Of a stretch of DNA of 64,000 bases, positions 27,012-34,618 are shown one piece after another. A program made the position numbers and the translations under genes. Numbering within the stretch: position 1 is the first letter of the stretch; each line of letters opens with the position of its first letter. Source of the stretch: Planctomycetota bacterium (GTDB taxonomy: Bacteria; Planctomycetota; UBA1135; UBA2386). The stretch is from contig JACKIB010000003.1 of NCBI GenBank assembly GCA_020638695.1, forward strand, positions 262,726 to 326,725, read 5' to 3'. The notes under the pieces were generated by a model. It saw nothing but the letters and a program-made list of their open reading frames with translations, did no database searches and was not told where the DNA came from.

Positions 27012-28853
27012 TCAGCGGCGCGGGACCCGGCGTTCCGGATCCTCGTTGCGCAGCCGAACCGCGGCCGCGTAGTGCGCCTGTGCCGCGGGAATCTTGCCGA
27101 GCACGCGCAGCCCCTCGGCCAACTGCATGTGCAGGTTGTGCGCCCGTGTGCGGGCATCCCGATCCGCCGGGGCGATCGACACCGCGCGCTCGAACGAGCC
27201 AACCGCACGTTCCAACATCTTTTGTGCCACCTCCGGTTCCTTGGTGAGATGAGCCCGACCCTGCAGCAACTTGCCGCTGTCCTTGAGCGCATCGACGTAG
27301 CGCGGCGCCAGCTCGATCGCGCGGCTGAAGTGACGTGCCGCCTGATCGAGAACCGGATCGATTCTCTGTCGCCGGGCGAGTGCCTCCTCCACGTTGCCGT
27401 TCTGGAAGGCTCGCAGCGCATCCTTGAGCCCCCCCGAGTTCGCGATCATCTTGCCGACCATGCAGTTCGCGTACGCCTCGGGTGACACCTCCGGACCGGG
27501 CTCGAGCTCAGGATTGAGTTCCTTGGTGCGCCGGTAGAACGCGAACCCCTTCTCTATCTCGCCGCGGGTCACGTAGATCGCCGCCAGGTTGTTGTGGGCG
27601 AACCACGAGTCGGGGACGGCCGCGAGGATGCTGTCGTACAGCGTCTCCTTGTCGCGGTAGATGCCACACTGCACGAACGTCCGCACCCCGAACCCCGCGA
27701 GCACCGCGATCGCCAACGGCACGCCGATACGCCCGGGAACCCACCGCGCCGCGGCGGCACAGCACAGCACGATCACCGCGATCGACGCGTGGTACTGGAA
27801 GTGGTCGGCCACGTACGAGTAGCGGAACGGAAACACCGAGATGAAGCCGAGCGCCGGGAACAGCGTCCCACCGAACAGCAGGATCGCAGTCAGCGGGCTG
27901 CGCCCGATGCGCCGGCGCAGCAGCCACAGCGCGAGTACCGTCGCCACGGTCAGCAACGGGAACGCCCACTGCCACAACTGTGCGGGATCCACGTCCCACC
28001 GCCGGTAGATGAACACCAACTCGGCGGGCCACAGCAGCTTGCCGAGGTAGAACCACGGCACCCGACCGGCGATCAGCACCTTCTGCAGCCACGTGTCGGT
28101 GAACTCCGGTCCGCGCGCGCCGACCTGCGTGTGCTCCAGATAGCTGGTGAACGCGCCGTAGGCGACGCCGAGCACCATGAACGGCAGCAGCGGCAGCGCA
28201 TCGCGCCAGATCACCCGCCCGCGCCGCCACCAGGTCAGCACCAGCAGGGCGAACGGCAGCGAGAAGGTGACCGATTTGCTCATCAGCGCGCAGGCGAACA
28301 GCCCGAACGACGCGAACCAGACCTTCAGACGTTCGCCAGGGGTCGCGAGCGGCGGCCGGCGATCGAGTCCGGCGAACCGGAACCACCACAGCGCCGACCC
28401 GAGGTAGAACACCACCGACAACACGTTCTTCCGCTCGGTCACCCAGGCCACCGACTCGACCATCACCGGGTGCAGGGCGAATACGCCGGCCGCGAGCAGT
28501 GCACCGGGGATGGCAAGGCGGCGCACGACGACGAACAGCAGCACGCTGCCGGTCAGGTGCAGCAGCAGATTCACCACGTGGAAGCCGAGCGGCAGAAGAC
28601 CCCACAGGCGCGACTCCAGCCAGAAAGTCGTGTGCACCAGCGGGTAGTACTGCGGCGTCGCCGAGGACTTGCACCAGATGTCCACCAGACCGGCCCACGC
28701 GCTCGGGTTGTTCAGGACCTTGCTCTCGAGCACGTATTGGTCGTCATCCCAGATGAACCCGGCGCGCAGCGCTGGCCAGTACGCCACCACCGCGGCGACG
28801 CAGATCACGACCAGGTAGATCCACTCGCCGCGCCGTCCGTCCCGCTCCGTCAT
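27012..28853 (-). CDS. Multi-pass glycosyltransferase-like protein with C-terminal TPR repeats (TMTC-like)
   Basis: ATG 28853 gives 613 residues. The N-terminal two-thirds has about 10-12 membrane helices with the early loop AGFIWDDDQYVLESKVL, whose acidic cluster matches the catalytic loop of GT-C enzymes such as the TMTC and PMT families, and the hallmark FALHPVMVESVAWVTERKN. The C-terminal third (from about 430) is made of tetratricopeptide repeats (WFAHNNLAAIYVTRGEIEKG, ALKDSGKLLQGRAHL). Such proteins are predicted to transfer a sugar from a polyprenyl-phosphate donor to exported proteins. It overlaps the stop of the exonuclease gene (ATGA), forming a two-gene operon. Confidence 0.85.
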   Translation of the reverse strand: MTERDGRRGEWIYLVVICVAAVVAYWPALRAGFIWDDDQYVLESKVLNNPSAWAGLVDIWCKSSATPQYYPLVHTTFWLESRLWGLLPLGFHVVNLLLHLTGSVLLFVVVRRLAIPGALLAAGVFALHPVMVESVAWVTERKNVLSVVFYLGSALWWFRFAGLDRRPPLATPGERLKVWFASFGLFACALMSKSVTFSLPFALLVLTWWRRGRVIWRDALPLLPFMVLGVAYGAFTSYLEHTQVGARGPEFTDTWLQKVLIAGRVPWFYLGKLLWPAELVFIYRRWDVDPAQLWQWAFPLLTVATVLALWLLRRRIGRSPLTAILLFGGTLFPALGFISVFPFRYSYVADHFQYHASIAVIVLCCAAAARWVPGRIGVPLAIAVLAGFGVRTFVQCGIYRDKETLYDSILAAVPDSWFAHNNLAAIYVTRGEIEKGFAFYRRTKELNPELEPGPEVSPEAYANCMVGKMIANSGGLKDALRAFQNGNVEEALARRQRIDPVLDQAARHFSRAIELAPRYVDALKDSGKLLQGRAHLTKEPEVAQKMLERAVGSFERAVSIAPADRDARTRAHNLHMQLAEGLRVLGKIPAAQAHYAAAVRLRNEDPERRVPRR

Positions 28854-29794
28854 CGCCCACCCCGTGTCGCGACCGTGGCCATGCCCGAATCCTCGGGGGA
28901 ACGCGATCCTCCGCGCTGCTGCGGGGCCCCGCCCGCGCGCCGGCTGGCACTCGGGCGGCCGCTCCCCGTCTTCGACTGCACCTGCCGTTGCGTGGCGCTC
29001 GCTCGAGTCGGCTTCGCGTGGGGTCCCGATGCGAAGCGGATGCCGACCGGGCAGTGGTCCGACCCGCGCACTTCGGTGTGGATCGCTGTCTCCTCGACCC
29101 GTGGCCACAGCGGCTCATCGACGCACAGGTAGTCGAGCCGCCAGCCGATGTTCTTGTCGCGCGCCGCGTAGCGGTAGCTCCACCAGGAGTAGACCTCGGC
29201 CAGCTCGGGGTGCATCCGCCGCCAGGTATCGACGTAGCCCGAGGCCAGGAACTCGGTCATCCACTCCCGTTCAGCCGGCAGGTAGCCGGGGTTCTTCTCG
29301 TTCGCCTTCGGCCGCGCCAGGTCGATCGGTCGGTGCGCGACGTTGAAGTCGCCGCCCAACACAACGTGGTGTCCGCCGCCCTGCCGGTCCTGCAGCCACG
29401 CGAGCAACGCCTCACCGAACGCCAGCCGGTAGGCCAACCGCGCACCTTCCGCCTGGCTGTTGGGGAAGTACGCCGAGACCACCCAACGATCACCGAAGCG
29501 CGCACCCAGCACCCGCCCCTCGCTATCGAACGCGTCGTCGCCGAGCCCGACGCACCACTCGTCGGGCTCTTCGCGGCAGTAGATCGCCACCCCGCTGTAG
29601 CCATTGCGCTGCGCGGAGTGCATCCGCAGGTGGTAGCCCGGCACGTCCTGCAGGTCGCCGGGCAACGCGCCGAGGTGGGTCTTGGTCTCCTGCAGCAACA
29701 GCACATCCGGCGCCAGTTCGCGCAACACCGGGAGGAACCCCCCCTTGCCGTGAAGGGCGCGCAAGCCGTTGACGTTCCAAGAGATGACGTGCAC
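28850..29794 (-). CDS. xthA: Exodeoxyribonuclease III / AP endonuclease
   Basis: GTG 29794 starts HVISWNVNGLRALHGKGG, the conserved N-terminus of ExoIII enzymes. Motifs in order: LLQETK (catalytic Glu), NGYSGVAIYC, GGDFNVAH (Asp-Phe-Asn) and GSDHCPVGI (catalytic His). It nicks DNA 5' to abasic sites and removes 3' blocks during base-excision repair. About 55 extra residues follow the catalytic domain (KPTRASATQRQVQSKTGSGR onward), Arg/Ser/Gly-rich and disordered, possibly a DNA-binding tail. A TACGGT box lies 6 nt before the GTG. It is divergent from the esterase gene. Confidence 0.95.
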   Translation of the reverse strand: MHVISWNVNGLRALHGKGGFLPVLRELAPDVLLLQETKTHLGALPGDLQDVPGYHLRMHSAQRNGYSGVAIYCREEPDEWCVGLGDDAFDSEGRVLGARFGDRWVVSAYFPNSQAEGARLAYRLAFGEALLAWLQDRQGGGHHVVLGGDFNVAHRPIDLARPKANEKNPGYLPAEREWMTEFLASGYVDTWRRMHPELAEVYSWWSYRYAARDKNIGWRLDYLCVDEPLWPRVEETAIHTEVRGSDHCPVGIRFASGPHAKPTRASATQRQVQSKTGSGRPSASRRAGGAPQQRGGSRSPEDSGMATVATRGGR

Positions 29795-29800
29795 GGCAAG

Positions 29801-29806
29801 ACCGTA
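29801..29806 (-). promoter_or_regulatory. TACGGT box 6 nt before the xthA start
   Basis: On the minus strand TACGGT (29806-29801), then 6 nt, then GTG 29794. There is no room for a ribosome site, so the transcript should be leaderless. Confidence 0.4.
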
Positions 29807-29869
29807 GCGCAGCCCGCCACCCGACGACACGCCGCAGATGCAGGTCTCGGGCCAGCGGCACCCGGTGGA

Positions 29870-29875
29870 TACCGT
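29870..29875 (+). promoter_or_regulatory. TACCGT box 6 nt before the esterase start
   Basis: TACCGT, 6 nt, ATG at 29882. It is divergent from the xthA box 63 nt away and has the same spacing. Confidence 0.4.
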
Positions 29876-29881
29876 GGGGCG

Positions 29882-30529
29882 ATGCGCCTGCGCTCGCTGC
29901 ACACCGAATTCGTGACTCCGCGGCAGCCCGCGTCCCGCAAGCTGCTGATCGTCCTGCACGGCCGCGGGGATTCCGCGGCGGGCTTTCGCTGGCTCCCGGC
30001 GGCACTCGACCTCCCGTGGCTCGGCTACCTGTTGGTCGACGCGCCCGAACCGTACGCCCCGGGCGGACGCTCGTGGTACGCCCCACCACCCGACCAGCGT
30101 CCCGGCGTGGAACACGGCCGGGAGCGCTTGGCCGCGCTGTGCGACGAGTTGCTGGCGGCCGGCCACCGCGCATCCGACATCGGGATGCTCGGGTTCTCAC
30201 AGGGTTGCCTGATGACACTCGAATTCGGCGCGCGGAGCAGCCACCCGTTGGCCTGCTACATCGGGATCTCGGGGTACTGCCTCGACCCCGGAGCCCTCGC
30301 CACCCAGCTCACCCCCGCCGCGCGTCGCCCGGTGTGGCTGGTCACGCACGGCACTCGCGACGAACTGCTGCCGTTCGCGCGCACCGCGGCGCAGGCCGAG
30401 GATCTGGTTCGAGCCGGGCTGCCAATCGAGTTCGCGGCGTACGACAAGGGCCACACCATCGATTCGGAACACGAGCTGCCGGCGATCCGCAGCTTCCTGC
30501 TGCGCACGCTCGCCGGCGATCCGAGCTGA
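29882..30529 (+). CDS. Carboxylesterase/phospholipase family alpha/beta hydrolase
   Basis: The 215-residue protein has the compact serine-esterase layout: LLIVLHGRGDSAAGF near the start, nucleophile elbow GFSQGCLM, catalytic Asp in GTRDELLP and catalytic His in DKGHTI. The size and motif order match the bacterial carboxylesterase/lysophospholipase (YpfH-like) group. It should hydrolyse small or acyl esters in the cytoplasm; the natural substrate is unknown. No signal peptide is present. Confidence 0.9.
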   Translation: MRLRSLHTEFVTPRQPASRKLLIVLHGRGDSAAGFRWLPAALDLPWLGYLLVDAPEPYAPGGRSWYAPPPDQRPGVEHGRERLAALCDELLAAGHRASDIGMLGFSQGCLMTLEFGARSSHPLACYIGISGYCLDPGALATQLTPAARRPVWLVTHGTRDELLPFARTAAQAEDLVRAGLPIEFAAYDKGHTIDSEHELPAIRSFLLRTLAGDPS

Positions 30530-30745
30530 GCAGTCGGTCGGATCAAGGCGCAGCCGAGCGCGGAGTGATAGGCCCAAGCACTCGGCGATCGCGGCCGGGG
30601 TCAGAGAGGCGCAGATCTCGGAGGACGCGGTTCGGGCAGTGCGGACCGCGGAGGGCGTGGTGCGAACCGCGGCGGACGTAAAGAGGGACGGCGCTGAACG
30701 ACGGATGTCTGCGGACTCGCGCCGACGGACGCGGTCCGCGGCGGC

Positions 30746-30767
30746 GAACCCTCGACCTCGAGGGTTC
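30746..30767. terminator. Perfect 10-bp inverted repeat downstream of the anti-sigma-like gene
   Basis: GAACCCTCGA and TCGAGGGTTC are separated by only CC. It lies 22 nt beyond the stop of the leftward gene ending at 30790. It lacks a T-run, so it could instead be a protein site. Confidence 0.4.
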
Positions 30768-30789
30768 AGGTCGCTGCGCGGCTGAAGGA

Positions 30790-31404
30790 CTACTGCTGAG
30801 CGAGTGCGAACTGCTGCAGCAATGCCTCGGCGGGTTGCTCCCCGAGCGCATAGAGAACCAGCGAACCGACATTGCGCCGGGCGAGGTGCAGTCGACATCC
30901 CGCGGGCAACCGCACACCCGGATCACGCGCCGCGGGCACCAGGTAGACGCACACCGGTCGGTCGCCCTGCTTGGCGATCAGGCAGGCGCACCCGCCGGTC
31001 GAAACGCCGCGGTAGCAGCCGCTCACGCTCGACTCGGCACTCCGCAGCTCCAGCGCCGGGACCTGCACGGTGCGGCAGTGTTCGGCGAGGTCGAAGCCGC
31101 AGTCGCAGCAAGTGCCGCCGAAGCCGCGCGCGGATGCGTCTTCGAACGCTGCCACCCAGACCGCCCCGAGAGTCGCACCGTCGTGTCCCTCGGGACCTCG
31201 GGGATGTCGCGACCACACCAGCATGCCGATGGTCAGGGCTACCGCTGCAGCGGTGACCAGCCACGGCCACAGCGGCGGTCGGGCGGCCACGGCGGCTCGC
31301 CGGGCCATGTCGGACAACCGCGGCTCGGTGGGCGGATCGAACGCGGCGCGCAAGCGCGCGTCGAGCGCGTCGTCTGCCGGGTGCGCTAGCGGGTCTTCGG
31401 GCAT
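30790..31404 (-). CDS. Anti-sigma-factor-like membrane protein with Cys-rich C-terminal domain
   Basis: The 204-residue product overlaps the ECF sigma gene by 19 bp. An N-terminal acidic, helical segment of about 45 residues precedes one membrane helix (WPWLVTAAAVALTIGMLV). The outer part contains nine cysteines, grouped as TCCDCG, EHC, SGC, GGCACL and PVC, in a domain of about 130 residues. Position and topology are those of an anti-sigma factor that holds its sigma factor at the membrane; the cysteines suggest control by metal or redox state. No ZAS (HxxxCxxC) motif is seen in the N-terminus. The sensing role is inference. Confidence 0.65.
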   Translation of the reverse strand: MPEDPLAHPADDALDARLRAAFDPPTEPRLSDMARRAAVAARPPLWPWLVTAAAVALTIGMLVWSRHPRGPEGHDGATLGAVWVAAFEDASARGFGGTCCDCGFDLAEHCRTVQVPALELRSAESSVSGCYRGVSTGGCACLIAKQGDRPVCVYLVPAARDPGVRLPAGCRLHLARRNVGSLVLYALGEQPAEALLQQFALAQQ

Positions 31405-31970
31405 TCCTCGGGCGTTTGGGGCTGGGACTCCGATACGGACAAGAACTCGCGCAGGGCGAGGCGAGCACGACGCGCGTGGCTCGCCGCCGTGTTCTCCGGA
31501 ATGCCGAGCAGGGCTCCGACCTCGGCGAACGAATGCCCGAGCACGACATGGAGCAGCAGGCTGGCGCGCGCGGCTTCGGACAGGCCTTCGAGCCCGCGGG
31601 CCAGCTCGTCATCCAACCCGAAGCGGTCGGCATCGAACGGCAGGGCATGGCCTTCCTGGGCAGCGAACTGCGGAGCCCGGGAGTCGATTGCCGACTCGTG
31701 GGCGGGACCATCGAGCAACCGCGCGGCACGCCGGCGATCGGCCCGGCGCCAATTCGCACCGAGGTTGCGGGTGATCTGGCTCAACCAGGGCCCGGCGTCC
31801 GCGCCGGGCTTCCAGGCCGCCCGTCGCTCCCACGCCACGCGCATGGTCTGTTGCACCAGATCCTCCGCGTCTTGGCGCCCGACCCAGGCCGCCGCCACCA
31901 CCCAGAGCATGCGACCGTGCCGGGTCATCTCCCGGACGAACGCATCGGTGGACAACCGGGGCATCGGCAT
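31386..31970 (-). CDS. ECF RNA polymerase sigma factor
   Basis: Region 2 is seen at AEDLVQQTMRVAWERRAAW with PWLSQITRN, and region 4 at LSEAARASLLLHVVLGHSFA, EVGALLGIPENTAASHARRA. The length of 194 residues is normal for ECF factors. It directs polymerase to promoters of an extracytoplasmic-stress regulon and is probably bound by the overlapping downstream protein. A TACCCT box lies 9 nt before its start, between it and the Cys-rich protein gene, so it may also be made independently of that gene. Confidence 0.9.
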   Translation of the reverse strand: MPMPRLSTDAFVREMTRHGRMLWVVAAAWVGRQDAEDLVQQTMRVAWERRAAWKPGADAGPWLSQITRNLGANWRRADRRRAARLLDGPAHESAIDSRAPQFAAQEGHALPFDADRFGLDDELARGLEGLSEAARASLLLHVVLGHSFAEVGALLGIPENTAASHARRARLALREFLSVSESQPQTPEECPKTR

Positions 31971-31979
31971 GGGGCGCCG

Positions 31980-31985
31980 AGGGTA
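31980..31985 (-). promoter_or_regulatory. TACCCT box 9 nt before the ECF sigma start
   Basis: On the minus strand TACCCT (31985-31980), 9 nt, ATG 31970. It stands between the stop of the Cys-rich gene and the sigma gene. Confidence 0.3.
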
Positions 31986-31988
31986 CCC

Positions 31989-32507
31989 TCAGCGGCAACC
32001 CCCGGAGCAACACTTCCCCGGGGCAGCCTTGGCTGGGGCAGCCTTGGCTGGGGCAGCCTTGGCTGGGCCGACCTTGGATGGGGCGTCGACCGTCGTGGCG
32101 GGCGCAGACGGCTTCGCCGCCGCGGCCGGCGCGCAGCAGCCGGTGCCGCACTCGTCGCAACATCCTTTTCCGTCGCAGCACCACGGCGGGCACTCGCCAC
32201 CGTCGCAGCAGACCCCGCTGCAGTCGCAGCAGCCCGCGGTCTCGCAACCCTTGGCGTTGCAGTCCGTGGTCTCGCAGTCCTTGACATTGCAGCCCGCAGA
32301 CTCGCAGCCCGTGGTCTTGCAGTCCGCGGTCTCGCAGTCGGTCCCGGCCGCCGCCTTCGTCGCCGCCGGCGCCGCATCGCACGGACAGCAGCAACAACCT
32401 CCCTCGGGCGCGGAAGGCCCGGTAGCGCGGGCCGGGTCGCCCCCGGAGCGGAGCCCGGCAAAGGTGGTGAGGAACAACGCGACGGCCGATGCGAGCAGGA
32501 TCTTCAT
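31989..32507 (-). CDS. Secreted Cys-rich protein with C-x4 pentapeptide repeat
   Basis: ATG 32507 gives 172 residues with a short signal peptide (MKILLASAVALFLTTFAGLR). There are 28 cysteines. From residue 58 to 93 eight cysteines stand exactly five residues apart (C58, 63, 68, 73, 78, 83, 88, 93), with small or charged residues between (CETAD, CKTTG, CESAG, CNVKD). A Cys cluster (GGCCCCPC) precedes and a denser Cys domain follows (CCDGGECPPWCCDGKGCC). The C-terminus has three PAKAA units. No family was recognised. Cys spacing would suit metal binding or a disulfide ladder in the periplasm. It lies just upstream of the ECF sigma gene in the same direction, suggesting a shared regulon. Confidence 0.7.
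   Translation of the reverse strand: MKILLASAVALFLTTFAGLRSGGDPARATGPSAPEGGCCCCPCDAAPAATKAAAGTDCETADCKTTGCESAGCNVKDCETTDCNAKGCETAGCCDCSGVCCDGGECPPWCCDGKGCCDECGTGCCAPAAAAKPSAPATTVDAPSKVGPAKAAPAKAAPAKAAPGKCCSGGCR
32020..32064. repeat. Three 15-bp tandem repeats within the Cys-rich gene
   Basis: GGGGCAGCCTTGGCT repeats perfectly at 32020-32034, 32035-32049 and 32050-32064; a diverged fourth copy follows. It encodes the PAKAA units and can change in copy number without shifting the frame. Confidence 0.85.
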
Positions 32508-32725
32508 GGTGCCCGACCGATGTCCGCCGCTCTCCCGCGCCGTGCACCCGCGCTTCTTTTTTTCCGGCCCAGCCGGGGTGCCCGCGCGGCGGGGACACCC
32601 TGCGACCGGCGCGCGCAACCGCCAACCGAGCGCGCGGTGGCATCGCTTTACCGGCCCCGCGAATCCCCGCTCCGGCGTGAACGGGCTGCCCTTTTTTCGC
32701 CGCGGCGTTCCCCGATGATGCCGCC

Positions 32726-34618
32726 GTGTCCCGCCTGGTTCTGCTGCAGCTCCCCGTTCCACCTCCGGCCGCGCTCGCGGCGACCGGCAACGTGCCGCTC
32801 GCGGCTGGAACACTGGCGGTCGCAGCACAGGTGCACGGCCTGGAACGCCGCGGGCTGCAGGTCGAAGTCGTCCCGCCGGAGCAGACCGATGCGCTCGGGG
32901 ATCGCCAGCTCGCCGACCACCTGGCGGCCGGCGAACCGCAGTTCGTCGGGCTGTCGCTCTACCTGTGGAACGTCGAGCGCAGCCTGCACCTGGCGCGCGA
33001 GATCAAGGCGCGATCACCCGCGACGACGATCCTGATCGGCGGCCCCGAGGTCGCCCCCGGCCAGTCGTTCGTGTTGGGATCGGACGGGTTCGACATCGCG
33101 GTGACGGGCGAGGCGGAGGACCGATTCGCCGAGCTGATGACGCGGCTGTTGGACCGGCGCGACGTCACCGACATCCCCGGCGTCGCGGTGCGGCAACCCG
33201 ACGGCACGCTGTCGCGGCCCAGCGCCGAGCCACGTCCGGACTTCGCGCTGGCAACCTACCCTTCGCCGTACCTCGCCGGCACCCTGCCGATCGATCCGCA
33301 GCGCGCCAGCTACGTCGAGACCGTGCGCGGCTGCGCGTCGAAGTGCACCTACTGCTTCTACCCGCGCAGCAGCACCAGCCTGCGCACCCTCGACCCCGAA
33401 GCGACCGGCTCGCTGATCGCGGCACTGCGCCGCGGTGGGGCGCGCGACGTGGTGTTCCTCGACCCGACGTTCAACCACCGGACCGGGTTCGAAGAGGTGC
33501 TGGCGGCGATCACCGCAGCCAACCCCGACCGGCAGCTGTCGATGTTCGCCGAAGTGCGCCCCGAGGGCCTCACCGCCGTGCACGCGGCGGGGCTCGCGGC
33601 CGCAGGGTTCCGCAAGCTCGAGATCGGGCTGCAATCGGTGAACGTGAAGACCCTCGAGCGGGTGCAGCGGTACGGCAACCCGCAGCGGGTTGCCGAGGCG
33701 GCGCGCATGCTGCGTGACCACGGTATCGAACTGCTGATCGACCTGATCATCGGCCTCCCCGGCGACACCCCCGACGACGTGGCGCGCGGCGTCGACTTCC
33801 TGATCGAGCACGACCTGGGCCGGTTCGCGCAGGTGTTCCCGCTGAGCGTCCTGCCGGGCACCGCGATGCGCAACCTCGCGGCCAGCTACGGCATCGAGTT
33901 CGACCCGACCCCGCCCTACCGGGTGCGCCGCACCGAGACCTTCACCGAGGACCAGCTGCTCGAGGCGCTGCTCGATGCAGAGGATGCGCTGGATCGCCGC
34001 CTCGACGAGACCCCGCGCCTGCACCTCGTCGCTGCGACGGACCGCGACGACGTGCACCAGCTCGACCTCGATCGGGGCGAGGTGCTGCCGCCGGTGGGCG
34101 CGGCGCGACACAGCGCGCTGTGGTTGCAGGGAACGGACCTGTTCGCGCACCGCGACGCGATCGGGGCGGCGATCGACACCAGGATCGCAATCGACCCGTA
34201 CTCGGTGCTGGACGTGCTGCTGCAGCCCCGTGCACCGTTTCCGTTGGACCTCGTCGAATCGATCCGCGCCCGGCTGCGGCGCGCGCCGGCGTCGTACCAC
34301 GCCCGTGCCGCGGCGCACCGCGGCGAGGACATGCAGCGGCGGATCGGGGTCGTGTTGGGCCGCGACACCGCGCTGCCGGCCGACTGGGTAGAGGCGGTCC
34401 AGGAGTTGGTGCCGGTGTTCCGCGAGCAGAGCGCCGCAGAAGCGCTGGCAGATGCCGTGCACCTCGGCGACACACTGCCGTGCGCCCGCATCGTCGACGC
34501 GACTTGCGACGACCGGACCCTCGGCGCCCTGCAGCGCGGCGCCGACCTCGAGTCGGTCGCGTTCGCCGACCGGGATCTCGAGCAGCGCTGGCAGACGCAG
34601 CGCATCGGCTATGGTTGA
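32726..34618 (+). CDS. B12-binding-domain radical SAM protein
   Basis: GTG 32726 gives 630 residues. The first 160 resemble a cobalamin-binding Rossmann domain (FVGLSLYLWNVERSLHLARE, ILIGGPEVAPG, DIAVTGEAEDRFAEL) and residues about 195-410 form a radical SAM barrel with CASKCTYC (the three iron-sulfur cysteines) and later LLIDLIIGLPGDT. The C-terminal 200 residues are unrecognised. Proteins of this architecture carry out radical methylations or rearrangements; the substrate is unknown. The stop overlaps the helicase start by 8 bp, so the two are coupled. Confidence 0.87.
   Translation: MSRLVLLQLPVPPPAALAATGNVPLAAGTLAVAAQVHGLERRGLQVEVVPPEQTDALGDRQLADHLAAGEPQFVGLSLYLWNVERSLHLAREIKARSPATTILIGGPEVAPGQSFVLGSDGFDIAVTGEAEDRFAELMTRLLDRRDVTDIPGVAVRQPDGTLSRPSAEPRPDFALATYPSPYLAGTLPIDPQRASYVETVRGCASKCTYCFYPRSSTSLRTLDPEATGSLIAALRRGGARDVVFLDPTFNHRTGFEEVLAAITAANPDRQLSMFAEVRPEGLTAVHAAGLAAAGFRKLEIGLQSVNVKTLERVQRYGNPQRVAEAARMLRDHGIELLIDLIIGLPGDTPDDVARGVDFLIEHDLGRFAQVFPLSVLPGTAMRNLAASYGIEFDPTPPYRVRRTETFTEDQLLEALLDAEDALDRRLDETPRLHLVAATDRDDVHQLDLDRGEVLPPVGAARHSALWLQGTDLFAHRDAIGAAIDTRIAIDPYSVLDVLLQPRAPFPLDLVESIRARLRRAPASYHARAAAHRGEDMQRRIGVVLGRDTALPADWVEAVQELVPVFREQSAAEALADAVHLGDTLPCARIVDATCDDRTLGALQRGADLESVAFADRDLEQRWQTQRIGYG

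Noticed and set aside
32020..32340. Possible CRISPR or non-coding tandem array
   Set aside because: The 15-bp periods keep the reading frame and code for PAKAA and Cys-x4 units; there are no spacers. No CRISPR array was seen anywhere in the window.
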